Assembly: GCF_019334345.1 (NCBI RefSeq)
Contig: NZ_JAHWQX010000002.1
Location: 992,001-1,056,000 of the forward strand
DNA from: Neohoeflea coraliihabitans
Lineage (GTDB): Bacteria > Pseudomonadota > Alphaproteobacteria > Rhizobiales > Rhizobiaceae
Reading direction: 5' to 3'
Length of the DNA stretch: 64,000 nt
A program made the position numbers and the translations under genes. This document shows, one piece after another, positions 15,479 to 27,042 of the stretch (the first letter of the stretch is position 1; each line of letters begins with the position of its first letter). Under the pieces are notes generated by a model. The model did not search any database and had not been told where the DNA came from. It saw only the letters and a list, made by a program, of their open reading frames with translations.

Positions 15479-16102
15479 ATGACTGAAATCAGACTGCACA
15501 AGGGTGACATCAGCGCCGCGGACGCGGCCCGCTATACCGGCGATATCGCGATTGATACGGAAACGCTGGGGCTGATCCCACGCCGCGACCGCCTCTGCGT
15601 GGTGCAGCTCTCACCCGGAGACGGCACGGCCGACGTGATTCAGATCGCCGCCGGTCAGCGCCAAGCACCGCATCTTACCGCCCTGCTCGCCGATCCGGCG
15701 CGGCGCAAGCTGTTTCATTTCGGCCGTTTTGACATTGCTGTGTTGTTTCACAGTTTCGGCGTGACCTGTGCGCCGGTGTTCTGCACCAAGATCGCCTCGA
15801 AACTGACCCGCACCTATACCGACCGGCACGGGTTGAAGGATGTCACCCGGGAGCTTCTGGACATTGATCTGTCGAAGCACCAGCAGTCTTCGGACTGGGC
15901 GGCCGACACTCTCAGCCAGGCGCAACTGGATTATGCCGCATCGGACGTGCTGCACCTGCATGCGCTGGTGGACAAACTCAGCGAGCGACTTGCGCGCGAG
16001 GGCCGGAGCGAGATTGCAGCAGCCTGTTTCGATTTTCTGCCGACACGGGCCAAGCTTGATCTGATGGGCTGGGACGACACCGACATTTTCGCGCACAGTT
16101 AG
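15479..16102 (+). CDS. rnd: Short ribonuclease D (DEDDy 3'-5' exonuclease)
   Basis: A 207-residue exonuclease that trims RNA 3' ends, chiefly tRNA precursors. The metal-binding acids are in IDTETLG (Asp26, Glu28), FHFGRFD (Asp near 84) and LDYAASD (Tyr and Asp near 154-158), the DEDDy pattern. It stops after the nuclease domain and lacks the HRDC domains of E. coli RNase D, which is the usual short form in alphaproteobacteria. The start at 15479 gives the normal family N-terminus. DUF817 follows after 13 bases and is probably co-transcribed. Confidence 0.93.
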   Translation: MTEIRLHKGDISAADAARYTGDIAIDTETLGLIPRRDRLCVVQLSPGDGTADVIQIAAGQRQAPHLTALLADPARRKLFHFGRFDIAVLFHSFGVTCAPVFCTKIASKLTRTYTDRHGLKDVTRELLDIDLSKHQQSSDWAADTLSQAQLDYAASDVLHLHALVDKLSERLAREGRSEIAAACFDFLPTRAKLDLMGWDDTDIFAHS

Positions 16103-16115
16103 GATCGGCAAGGCC

Positions 16116-16982
16116 ATGGGCTCGTTCCCGCACGCCACCGGCCCGTGGCTGGAGCCGTTGCGGCAGCGCATCAGGACGCTGATCGCCCGGCTGCCGCCGG
16201 CGCTTGCGGAGTTTCTGATGTTTGGCCTGAAGCAGGCCTGGGCCTGTCTGTTTGCGGCCATCATGCTGGCGCTGCTGATCCTGACCCACCTTGTCTGGGC
16301 AGATGACTGGCCGGTCAGCCGCTATGACGCGCTGTTTGTCGCCGCCATTGTCGTGCAGATTGCCTTTCTTGCCTTCAAGCTCGAGAGCCTTGATGAGCTC
16401 AAGGTGATTGTCCTTTACCATGTCAGTGGCACGGTGATGGAGATCTTCAAGGTGCGCATGGGCTCGTGGAGCTATCCCGAACCGGCAGTGTTTGCCATCC
16501 TTGGCGTGCCGCTGTTTTCCGGCTTCATGTACGGCTCGGTCGGCAGTTTCATCGCCCGCACAATGCGCATTTTCGACATGCGGTTCACGCACTATCCTCC
16601 GGTGTGGCTGACCCTGGTGCTTGCCGCCGCGATCTATCTGAATTTCTTCAGCCATCACTTCCTCCCGGATCTGCGCTACGTGCTGATGGCCGCGACTGTC
16701 ATTGTGTATGCGCGGGTCTCGATCTATTTCACACCGGACCGGCTGACATTGCGCATGCCCCTGGTGATCGCGGCGCTGCTGACGGCCATTTTCCTGTGGC
16801 TGGCAGAGAATATCGGCACCGTGACCGGCACCTGGATCTACCCCTCCGAGAGCGGATGGCAGCCGGTGTCGCTGGGCAAATTCGGATCCTGGTATCTGCT
16901 GATCTATGTCAGCTTCGTTCTGGTGACGCTGGTGATCCGGCCGGTGCCCCCGGGTGCTCGCACAAAAAGCTCGCAGCGATGA
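16116..16982 (+). CDS. DUF817 integral membrane protein
   Basis: A 288-residue protein with about eight hydrophobic segments. The DUF817 signature is clear: LDELKVIVLYHVSGTVMEIFKV, MGSWSYPEP, GVPLFSGFMYGSVGSFIA and later WLAENIGTVTGTWIYP. Members occur in many bacteria, but I know of no established function. The conserved Tyr/Trp/Pro motifs in loops suggest a specific ligand or enzymatic role. It lies 13 bases after rnd. A 388-base gene-free stretch follows. Confidence 0.9.
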   Translation: MGSFPHATGPWLEPLRQRIRTLIARLPPALAEFLMFGLKQAWACLFAAIMLALLILTHLVWADDWPVSRYDALFVAAIVVQIAFLAFKLESLDELKVIVLYHVSGTVMEIFKVRMGSWSYPEPAVFAILGVPLFSGFMYGSVGSFIARTMRIFDMRFTHYPPVWLTLVLAAAIYLNFFSHHFLPDLRYVLMAATVIVYARVSIYFTPDRLTLRMPLVIAALLTAIFLWLAENIGTVTGTWIYPSESGWQPVSLGKFGSWYLLIYVSFVLVTLVIRPVPPGARTKSSQR

Positions 16983-17315
16983 AGGGGCCGGAACCCTTTG
17001 CCTTTTCGCGACTTTCCACCCTGCCTGTCCGCATGACAACCGGACATGATCGGTGTGGCTAACTGGGCCTTTTTCCGGTTTCGGTCCAGGGCGGAATTTT
17101 CGTTCCGCTGCAATGTTGTTCCCGATCTGCGGACAGCACCTCTCGTTTCCCCAAGACGAGATTGTCTGCCCATTCCTGGTCCTCGAGCGGTCTGTTCCTC
17201 CAGCCCGGCCGCCCGAGGAGCCCGGTCAGGCCTACGCCCCCCAAACTCGCATGCCGTTGATGCCACTTCTTGCGGCGCGCTTCCTACAGCGCGCGTCGGT
17301 CGCCGACAGGGGCAA
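16983..17315. other. Gene-free stretch between DUF817 gene and rpsA terminator
   Basis: Two convergent genes end on either side of this stretch. I see no coding frame with family similarity and no RNA gene. The only clear element is the rpsA terminator at its right end. Confidence 0.4.
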
Positions 17316-17346
17316 TAAAAAACCCGCCGGATCGCTCCGGCGGGTT
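17316..17346 (-). terminator. Rho-independent terminator after rpsA
   Basis: On the minus strand the stem ACCCGCCGGA / TCCGGCGGGT encloses a short loop and is followed by a T-rich run (TTTTTTAT). It lies 25 bases after the rpsA stop. Confidence 0.92.
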
Positions 17347-17370
17347 GGTGATGCAAAACGTCGCTGACGC

Positions 17371-19077
17371 TTATTCGTCGTCGTTCTGCTTCTTCAGGGC
17401 AGCGCCGAGAATGTCGCCAAGCGATGCGCCGGAATCGGATGAACCAAACTGGGCAACCGCTTCCTTCTCCTCGGCGATTTCCAGCGCCTTGATGGAGAGC
17501 GAGACCTTGCGGTCGCGCTTGGAGAAGTTGGTGACACGCGCGTCGACCGTCTGACCGACCGAGAAACGCTCGGGGCGCTGCTCGTCACGATCACGCGACA
17601 GGTCGGAACGGCGGATGAAGGCCGAGACGTCCTCGTGATCGACGAGCGCCACCTCGACGCCGCCATCGGTGATGCCGGTGACCTTGGCAGAGACGATGGC
17701 GCCCTTGCGCAGTTCGCCGGAGGCTGCGGCGTCGCCAAGTGCATCCTTGCCGAGCTGCTTGATGCCAAGCGAGATGCGTTCCTTGTCGGTGTCGACGTCA
17801 AGAACGACGGCCTTGACCATGTCGCCCTTGTTGAACTCCTCGATGACCTGCTCGCCCGGACGGTTCCAGTCGAGATCGGAAAGGTGGACCATGCCGTCGA
17901 CATCGCCTTCCAGTCCGATGAACAGACCGAACTCGGTCTTGTTCTTGACCTCGCCCTCGACCTCGGTACCGGTCGGATGGCTTTGCGCGAAAACCTCCCA
18001 CGGATTTTCGAGCGTCTGCTTGAGACCGAGCGAAATGCGGCGCTTGTTCGGATCGACCTCGAGAACGACGACATCGACTTCCTGGGTCGTCGAAAGGATC
18101 TTGCCGGGATGAACGTTCTTCTTCGTCCAGGACATCTCGGAGACGTGGATCAGGCCTTCGATGCCCGGCTCCAGCTCAACAAATGCACCATAGTCGGTGA
18201 TGTTGGTCACGGTGCCGGTGATGCGCTTGCCCGACGGATACTTGACGCCGATGCCATCCCACGGATCGCTTTCCAGCTGCTTCATGCCGAGCGAGATGCG
18301 GTGGGTTTCCTGATTGATCCGGATGATCTGGATCTTGACCGTCTGACCGATCGACAGGATTTCCGTCGGGTGGTTGACGCGGCGCCAGGCCATGTCGGTG
18401 ACATGCAGCAGGCCATCGATGCCGCCGAGATCGACGAAGGCACCATAATCGGTGATGTTCTTGACGACGCCTTCGACGACCTGACCCTCTTCGAGGTTCT
18501 GGACGATCTCCGAACGCTGTTCCGCCCGACTCTCCTCAAGCACGGTGCGGCGCGAAACGACGATATTGCCGCGGCGCTTGTCCATCTTGAGGATTTCGAA
18601 TGGCTGCGGGATGTTCATCAACGGGCTGACATCGCGGATCGGCCGGATGTCGACCTGGCTGCGCGGCAGGAAGGCAACAGCGCCGTCGAGATCAACGGTG
18701 AAGCCACCCTTGACCTGGTTGAAAATGACGCCTTCGACGCGTTCGTTGTCGTTGAACTTCGCTTCGAGACGAATCCAGCTTTCCTCGCGCCGCGCCTTCT
18801 CGCGCGACAGAACCGCTTCACCGAGCGCATTCTCGATGCGTTCGACATAGACTTCGACCTCGTCGCCAGGCACCAGTGTGCCGTCCTTCGACTTGGCGCC
18901 GAATTCCTTCAGCGGGACGCGGCCTTCAACCTTGAGGCCGACGTCGACAACAGCGACGTCCTTCTCGATGGCGGTGATGATGCCCTTGGCAACATAACCT
19001 TCGGCCAGATCCTGATCGGCGATGGATTCGGCAAAGAGGGAGGCGAAATCCTCCTTCTCGGAAACAGCTTGTGACAT
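17371..19077 (-). CDS. rpsA: 30S ribosomal protein S1
   Basis: A 568-residue protein with six S1 (OB-fold) RNA-binding domains. Repeated signatures such as ITDYGAFVDLGGIDGLLHVTD, ITDYGAFVELEPGIEGLIHV and KTEFGLFIGLEGDVDGMVHL are visible. S1 brings mRNA to the 30S subunit and is essential for most messages with weak Shine-Dalgarno sites. Its own site, AGGAGA, is 5 bases before the ATG. The length is normal for alphaproteobacteria. It is the last gene of the aroA/isomerase/cmk/rpsA run and is separated from cmk by 164 bases, which may contain its own promoter or a leader for autoregulation. Confidence 0.98.
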   Translation of the reverse strand: MSQAVSEKEDFASLFAESIADQDLAEGYVAKGIITAIEKDVAVVDVGLKVEGRVPLKEFGAKSKDGTLVPGDEVEVYVERIENALGEAVLSREKARREESWIRLEAKFNDNERVEGVIFNQVKGGFTVDLDGAVAFLPRSQVDIRPIRDVSPLMNIPQPFEILKMDKRRGNIVVSRRTVLEESRAEQRSEIVQNLEEGQVVEGVVKNITDYGAFVDLGGIDGLLHVTDMAWRRVNHPTEILSIGQTVKIQIIRINQETHRISLGMKQLESDPWDGIGVKYPSGKRITGTVTNITDYGAFVELEPGIEGLIHVSEMSWTKKNVHPGKILSTTQEVDVVVLEVDPNKRRISLGLKQTLENPWEVFAQSHPTGTEVEGEVKNKTEFGLFIGLEGDVDGMVHLSDLDWNRPGEQVIEEFNKGDMVKAVVLDVDTDKERISLGIKQLGKDALGDAAASGELRKGAIVSAKVTGITDGGVEVALVDHEDVSAFIRRSDLSRDRDEQRPERFSVGQTVDARVTNFSKRDRKVSLSIKALEIAEEKEAVAQFGSSDSGASLGDILGAALKKQNDDE

Positions 19078-19241
19078 GAAATCTCCTGGAAGCCGCTGTG
19101 CAGCGGCTGAGAGCGCCGGGTTGGTGTTGATCGGGACCTGCGACGCCGCCTGCCCGGTCCCGGTTGTCGGGGCGTGGGGCGGTAATGGCGCTCGTGACGG
19201 TGTCGCTGGCTATGGTTCGAGGCGATCGACAGGCGATCCCC

Positions 19242-19939
19242 TCAAGCACTGCCCAGGGCGGCGTCTGCGATGGCGCGCGCTGCCTTGAACGCCGCTTCTA
19301 TAGACATTTCGGTGGTATCGATCAAGTGGGCATCGGCAGCGGGCCGCAGGGGCGAGTCGCTGCGGCCCATATCGCGGGCATCGCGCGCGCGGATATCGGC
19401 GAGAATTTCGTCATACAGGGCGGGCGTGCCGGCATCGCGGATCTCGGCGGTGCGGCGGAGGGCGCGCGTCTCCGGCGAAGCGGTGACGAACAACTTTACC
19501 GGCGCATCCGGACAGACGACTGTGCCGATATCGCGGCCATCGAGGACGGCGCCCGGTGATCTGGCGGAAAACCGCCGTTGCGCCTCGACCAGAGCACGGC
19601 GCACCGCCGGCATGACGGCGACCCGTGAAGCAGCCTCGCCGATAGAGTGGTCCGCGAGTATGGCGCGATCGAGGGCGGCAAGATCAAGGACCAAGGCGGT
19701 CGCGGCAGCAACATCTTCGCGATCAAGCGGCTGGCCCGCCAGCCGCAAGGCATGCGCGACGCCGCGATAGGTCAAACCGGTGTCGAGATGATGGAATCCG
19801 TAATGAGCGGCCAGACGCCGTGCCAGCGTGCCCTTGCCGGATGCCGCCGGCCCATCAATGGCGATGATCCGGTTTGCCTTATCGCGGTCCGCTGGTGCCT
19901 CGGTCACTGCCCGACTCCCCCTCCCTGTCTTCGCGCTGT

Positions 19940-19943
<4 letters not shown>
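19242..19943 (-). CDS. cmk: (d)CMP kinase
   Basis: A 233-residue cytidylate kinase that phosphorylates CMP and dCMP with ATP. The P-loop GPAASGKGT is at 31-39, and the CMP-binding blocks are [26 protein letters not shown] and a lid region with RTAEIRDAG. The ATG at 19943 overlaps the stop of the upstream isomerase by ATGA, which supports this start even though the first 20 residues are poorly conserved. The cmk-rpsA pair is a common bacterial arrangement. Confidence 0.96.
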
Positions 19944-22637
<2,694 letters not shown>

Positions 22638-22788
22638 GGTTGCTGTCATGCGGTGCAGAAAGTTACGTCGGCGCCGCATTTGGTCTTGATCTTGTGATCA
22701 TGCGGACGTAATAAGCCGCACCGTCGGTCCGGACATCAGCGATGCACCGACCGGCAATCCCGGAGGATCGTTTCGATCCATTTGGCTT

Positions 22789-22864
22789 GGGGCCATAGCT
22801 CAGCTGGGAGAGCGCCTGCATGGCATGCAGGAGGTCAGCGGTTCGATCCCGCTTGGCTCCACCA
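22789..22864 (+). tRNA. tRNA-Ala (anticodon GGC)
   Basis: A 76-base tRNA with encoded CCA. The acceptor stem GGGGCCA pairs with TGGCTCC, the D arm has AGCTCAGCTGGGAGAGC, the anticodon loop is ATGGCAT with GGC, and the T arm contains GGTTCGATCCC. Confidence 0.98.
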
Positions 22865-22901
22865 CCAACCTTCCGTAGAAATTTCGCCTGGAACGACCCG
22901 C

Positions 22902-23222
22902 CTAGCGGCGGTGAAGCCAGGTGATGCCGCGGCCGTTCTGTCCGAGGATCAGCCCGGCCACAAGTCCGACCATGCCGCCGAGAATAAAGGCCGAGGACAC
23001 CGTGCCGGGATTGTCGCGCACAGCGCCGGAAACGCCTTGAGCCTGCGTCTTGAGCGCGGTGCCAGCGGAAGCGGCGCGATTGGCCATGGCCCGATTGATC
23101 TCGCCGATCTCATCGCGCAGTTGCGCAATCTGGTTCTGCAATGCCTGGAGGGTGCCGCCATTCTCGCTGTCAGCGAGCTGGCTTTCAGGTGTCAAACGGG
23201 GTTCATTGGAAGGATTGGCCAT
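22902..23222 (-). CDS. Small tail-anchored protein with coiled coil (DUF883/YqjD-like)
   Basis: A 106-residue protein. The N-terminal part is polar, residues 25-50 form an amphipathic coiled coil (LQALQNQIAQLRDEIGEINR), and the C-terminus has one Gly-rich membrane helix (SAFILGGMVGLVAGLILG) followed by a short basic end. This layout matches the YqjD/ElaB group, inner-membrane proteins some of which bind ribosomes in stationary phase. The start was chosen at 23222, where a GAGGAG-type site lies just upstream. Relation to YqjD is inferred from layout more than from sequence. Confidence 0.72.
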   Translation of the reverse strand: MANPSNEPRLTPESQLADSENGGTLQALQNQIAQLRDEIGEINRAMANRAASAGTALKTQAQGVSGAVRDNPGTVSSAFILGGMVGLVAGLILGQNGRGITWLHRR

Positions 23223-23344
23223 TTCGAGCTCCTCGCTGGGGGTATCCTGACTTAACGATACCCCCGCTTCCCGGTTCCCTGTCGCATCAGTGCAAATAAG
23301 CCGGCATGAGCGCGGCGAGCGGGGCCGGGTGCAAAGCGCGCCTT

Positions 23345-24604
23345 TCAGCGCAGCATTTGCGCTGTGGGGAAACAGGTCTGACGCTTGCCATTCTTTTCCT
23401 GCCACTCGCCGATCGAACGCCTGGTCTTGTAGCCTGGAAGACCATCGGCGCCGCCCACATCATAGCCGGCTTTCTCGAGGGATCGCTGCAAGGTTGCGAT
23501 GTCAGATCGCAGCATCGCTCCGAGGTTCTGCCATGAGGTTACAAAGCCGCCGGAGCCATAGGAGATACGGTCGGCGAGATTGCCTATGAACAGGGCGTAG
23601 AGGTCGGAATTGTTGTATTCCTTTATGACGTAGAAATTCGGTGTGACGATGAATTGCGGCCCATAGATGCCCGCCGGCACCAGCATCATGCCAGACGCTT
23701 GCCGCTCATGAGCGGGAAACGGCCGGCCTGAAATCCGGATGATGCCTGCCTCGGTCCATTGTGCGATCGTTCGGGAGCGATCCATTCCCTCGAATGCGCA
23801 GGACATGCGCTCGGGGATAACCACTTCGAACCCCCAATCGCGGCCGCGCACCCAGCCTTTTCGGGCCAGGTAATTGGCGATGGAGGCAAGCGTGTCCGGA
23901 ACCGAATTCCAGATGTCGGCGCGGCCGTCTCCATCAAAGTCAACGGCATGCTCGAGATAGCTTGAGGGCAGAAATTGCGGCTGGCCCATCGCGCCGGCCC
24001 AGGATGATTTCATTTGCGCCGGCGTGACGTGACCCTTCTCAACGATCCGGAGGGCGGCAAGCAGCTCCTTGCGAAACAGTTCCGGGCGCGTCGACATGAA
24101 TGCTTTGGTGGCCAGAACTTCGAAGGCGGAGTGCGGGATACTTGCGGATCCGTAGCCGGATTCGCGTCCCCATATGGCGACAATGATGCCGGCAGGAACG
24201 CCCCATTTGCGCTCAATCGCTGCGAGCGTGGCGGCATGGCGGCGGGCCAGCGCGGCGCCGGTGGACGCCAGTGACCGCATGCGTTTCTCGGCGAAATAGG
24301 CTCCGGGGCTGCGAAATTCAGCCTGGCTTTGGGCGCGCTTCTTCGGCGCCGGAAAGCCGGGCGGGGCGAGGTCGGGCAGCTTCCAGTTGAGGTCGACCGA
24401 TGCGAGCGCTCGGTCGAAAGTGCGCCGCGAGACGCCCGCCTGGCGAGCCTCTGGCCACAGATCACGTTCGAGCCATTGCTGGTATTGCCTTTCGACGGCG
24501 GCGCGGCTTTGCGCGCTCGCGGCGTGTGGGATCCACGCAGCAAGGCACAGGGCGGTGAGGGCCGGCAGACAAGCGCGGATGATGCGGACCAGATAGCGAA
24601 TCAT
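23345..24604 (-). CDS. MltB-family lytic murein transglycosylase
   Basis: A 419-residue enzyme that cleaves the glycan strand of peptidoglycan to give 1,6-anhydro ends. It has a Sec signal (to about residue 31, ASA), a catalytic domain with Glu148 in IWGRESGYG, the blocks SSWAGAMGQPQFLPSSYL and DFDGDGRADIWNSVPD, and a C-terminal peptidoglycan-binding domain (about 345-405: SDIATLQRSLEKAGYDVGGADGLPG in two parts). There is no lipobox, so it is a soluble periplasmic form. It stands alone between a small membrane protein and an aminotransferase gene. Confidence 0.95.
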   Translation of the reverse strand: MIRYLVRIIRACLPALTALCLAAWIPHAASAQSRAAVERQYQQWLERDLWPEARQAGVSRRTFDRALASVDLNWKLPDLAPPGFPAPKKRAQSQAEFRSPGAYFAEKRMRSLASTGAALARRHAATLAAIERKWGVPAGIIVAIWGRESGYGSASIPHSAFEVLATKAFMSTRPELFRKELLAALRIVEKGHVTPAQMKSSWAGAMGQPQFLPSSYLEHAVDFDGDGRADIWNSVPDTLASIANYLARKGWVRGRDWGFEVVIPERMSCAFEGMDRSRTIAQWTEAGIIRISGRPFPAHERQASGMMLVPAGIYGPQFIVTPNFYVIKEYNNSDLYALFIGNLADRISYGSGGFVTSWQNLGAMLRSDIATLQRSLEKAGYDVGGADGLPGYKTRRSIGEWQEKNGKRQTCFPTAQMLR

Positions 24605-24676
24605 CCGGCGAGTCTAGCGCAAGCGACAGGCGGCGCGAAGCAGCCCGTTCGCGACCGAACGGCGTCTCATGGCCTG

Positions 24677-25795
24677 CTATTTGTAGAAATCGAGAATGCG
24701 CTCACAGACACGGTGCACATCCTCCTCGGAGAGATAAGGGTTCATCGGCAGGCTCAGCACACGATCGGCGAGGCGTTCGCTGACCGGCACCGAACCGACG
24801 CCCTCGCCATGCGCTTCGTAAGCCTTCTGAAGGTGCATCGGCTTGGCATAAAAGACCATGCTGACAAGATTGTCTTCAGCGAGATGCGCGCGCAACGCGT
24901 CGCGGTCGTCGGCCTGGACGGTGTATTGCGCCCAGGCGGAACGGGAATCGGGCACCCGCGCGGGGATTGTGACGACGTCTTTCAAATGCGCGTCATAGAT
25001 TCTTGCCACCCGCTCACGGGCATCGAGCTCATCTTCGAAAATCTGCAGCTTCGCCGAGAGCACAGCGGCCTGAATGGAATCGAGACGGGCGTTCATGCCG
25101 AGGCGGACAACATCATAGCGGTGCTCACCTTCGCCATGGGCGCGGATCGAGCGGTATATCTCGGCCAATCTGTCATTGTCGGTGAAGATCATGCCGCCAT
25201 CCCCGTAACAGCCCAGTGGCTTGGTGGGGTAGAAGCTGGTGGTCGTGCAGTCGGCGAGACTTCCGATCATCCGGTTGCCGGATTTGCCGCCGATCGACTG
25301 CGCCGCATCGGCAATCACGAAAAGGTCGTGTGCGGCGGCCAGTTCGCCGAGCGCCGTGTAATCGGCCGGCTGGCCGAAGAGATCGACCGCGATGACGGCG
25401 CGCGGCGTCAGTTTTCCAGCTTTTTTCACCGCTTCGATGCGTGCTTCCAGATCCGCGAGATCAATGTTGAAGGTTTTCTCGTCGACATCGACAAACACCG
25501 GCGTGGCATTGCCCATCAGAATTGCTTCGGCGGTGGCGACATAGGTAAAGGATGGGACGAAGACGGCATCCTTCGGTGTCAGTTCGAGACCAAGCAATGC
25601 CATGATAATGGCGTCGGTGCCGTTCGAGACCCCGATGGCGTGACGGACATTGAGATATTCGCCAATCTCAGTCTCGAAATCCTTGACCGCCTGGCCAAGC
25701 ACATATTGGCCGCTGTCGAGAACGGCGGCGATGTTGCCATCGATACGGTCCTTGAGCCGGGCATATTGCGATTTGAGATCGATGTACTGGACCAT
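24677..25795 (-). CDS. DegT/DnrJ/EryC1/StrS-family sugar aminotransferase
   Basis: A 372-residue PLP enzyme of the nucleotide-sugar aminotransferase family. Visible features are GVSNGTDAI (phosphate contact), ADAAQSIGG with the PLP-binding Asp, and the Schiff-base lysine Lys192 in SFYPTKPLGCYGDGG. The N-terminus YIDLKSQYARLKDRI resembles WbpE/WlbC-type enzymes that aminate UDP-linked 3-keto sugars for surface polysaccharide. No other polysaccharide genes are adjacent, so the exact sugar is unknown. ATG 25795 fits family starts; an earlier ATG at 25813 would add six residues. Confidence 0.93.
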   Translation of the reverse strand: MVQYIDLKSQYARLKDRIDGNIAAVLDSGQYVLGQAVKDFETEIGEYLNVRHAIGVSNGTDAIIMALLGLELTPKDAVFVPSFTYVATAEAILMGNATPVFVDVDEKTFNIDLADLEARIEAVKKAGKLTPRAVIAVDLFGQPADYTALGELAAAHDLFVIADAAQSIGGKSGNRMIGSLADCTTTSFYPTKPLGCYGDGGMIFTDNDRLAEIYRSIRAHGEGEHRYDVVRLGMNARLDSIQAAVLSAKLQIFEDELDARERVARIYDAHLKDVVTIPARVPDSRSAWAQYTVQADDRDALRAHLAEDNLVSMVFYAKPMHLQKAYEAHGEGVGSVPVSERLADRVLSLPMNPYLSEEDVHRVCERILDFYK

Positions 25796-25955
25796 GACAA
25801 GCCTTTTTAGCAACGTGCCCGCCGGCCGGGCCTTTCGGAGCCGGTGCGGTATCCCGGCCGGTTGTGCTTAGCAAAGGAAAGTTAAGAAAGGCCAGTGCCG
25901 AATTGCTGCAGGCTGTTGCGGCGCGTGAAGCGCGCCTTTCGAAACGCGCACCGGC

Positions 25956-26561
25956 TCAAAAGGATGTCCGCGAGCGCAGGGCCGCTGCCAGAGTGCCTTC
26001 ATCGAGATAGTCCAGTTCCCCGCCAACCGGAACGCCATGCGCGAGACGGGTGATGGTGACATCTGAACCGGCGAGCTGATCAGTGATGTAATGCGCAGTG
26101 GTCTGGCCTTCGACCGTGGCATTGACGGCGATGATGATTTCCTTGATCGCGCCGCCGGCAACCCGTTCGACCAGCGGGCCGATCGTCAGATCCTCGGGAC
26201 CGATGCCATCGAGCGGCGACAGCGTCCCGCCCAGGACATGGTAGGCGGCATTCATCGCAGCGGCGCGCTCCAATGCCCACAGATCGGACACATCTTCCAC
26301 GACGATCAGTACATTCTGGTCGCGGCTGGGATCGGTGCAGATGGTGCAGGGATCGGAGGTGTCGGCGTTGCCGCAGGTCGAGCACATGACCACGCGGTCA
26401 TTGGCTTCGCTCATCGCGATGGCCAGCGGGGCCAGCAATTGCTCCTTCTTCTTGATCAGGTGCAAAGCCGCCCGTCGTGCCGAGCGGGGACCGAGACCGG
26501 GCACGCGCGCCAGAAGCTGGATCAGCCGCTCGATTTCGGGTCCGGTGACTTTCTTGGCCAT
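25956..26561 (-). CDS. recR: Recombination mediator protein RecR
   Basis: A 201-residue RecR. It has an N-terminal helix-hairpin-helix region ([18 protein letters not shown]), a zinc site [16 protein letters not shown] (Cys60, 63, 72, 75), a Toprim domain ([33 protein letters not shown]) and a C-terminal arm. With RecF and RecO it loads RecA on gapped DNA. It is the last gene of the ffs/dnaX/ybaB/recR cluster, a very common order. Confidence 0.98.
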   Translation of the reverse strand: MAKKVTGPEIERLIQLLARVPGLGPRSARRAALHLIKKKEQLLAPLAIAMSEANDRVVMCSTCGNADTSDPCTICTDPSRDQNVLIVVEDVSDLWALERAAAMNAAYHVLGGTLSPLDGIGPEDLTIGPLVERVAGGAIKEIIIAVNATVEGQTTAHYITDQLAGSDVTITRLAHGVPVGGELDYLDEGTLAAALRSRTSF

Positions 26562-26670
26562 AGCTTCGCCTTCAACGCCTCAGAATCGTTCTGCACCAGC
26601 CGGACAGGCCTTCGGGAGCGGCCCGCTGCAGGCGTCCCGCCTGCCCGGCGGCTCTCCTCCAGTGCATCGC

Positions 26671-26994
26671 TTAAAAGGGCAGTTTCATACCGGGCGGGAT
26701 CGGCAGTCCGGCAGTCACTTCCTGTGTTTTTGCGGCGATCGCCTCTTCGAGACGCGTGCGGGCATCGTTATGCGCCGCGAGGATCAGGTCTTCGAGGATC
26801 TCGACCTCGTCTTCCTTGAACAGCGACGGATCGATCGACAGCGACTGCATGTCTCCCTTGCCAGCCAGTCCGACGCGGACAAGGCCGCCGCCGGCAACGC
26901 CTTCGGCCCGCAGCTCGGCAATCTCGCCTTGCAGGCCCTGCATCTTCGACTGGACATCTTTCAGCTTGCCCATCATGCCCATGAGATCTTTCAT
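26671..26994 (-). CDS. ybaB: YbaB/EbfC nucleoid-associated protein
   Basis: A 107-residue DNA-binding protein with N-terminal helix [19 protein letters not shown], a central sheet ([20 protein letters not shown]) and the C-terminal end PGMKLPF typical of the family. It forms dimers that bind DNA with little sequence preference. It lies between dnaX and recR on the same strand with gaps of about 50 and 110 bases. Confidence 0.96.
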   Translation of the reverse strand: MKDLMGMMGKLKDVQSKMQGLQGEIAELRAEGVAGGGLVRVGLAGKGDMQSLSIDPSLFKEDEVEILEDLILAAHNDARTRLEEAIAAKTQEVTAGLPIPPGMKLPF

Positions 26995-27042
26995 CGGCCT
27001 CTCCTTGTTTCATGTGTGTTGGTTGAGTGCAGCCGGCTGAGG

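Noticed and set aside
17635-19074. A 479-codon open frame on the plus strand opposite rpsA.
   Set aside because: The opposite strand encodes a full ribosomal protein S1; the frame exists only because of codon bias.
24329-25810. A 493-codon plus-strand frame opposite the transglycosylase and aminotransferase.
   Set aside because: It spans the complement of two well-supported genes and their spacer, and shows no domain.
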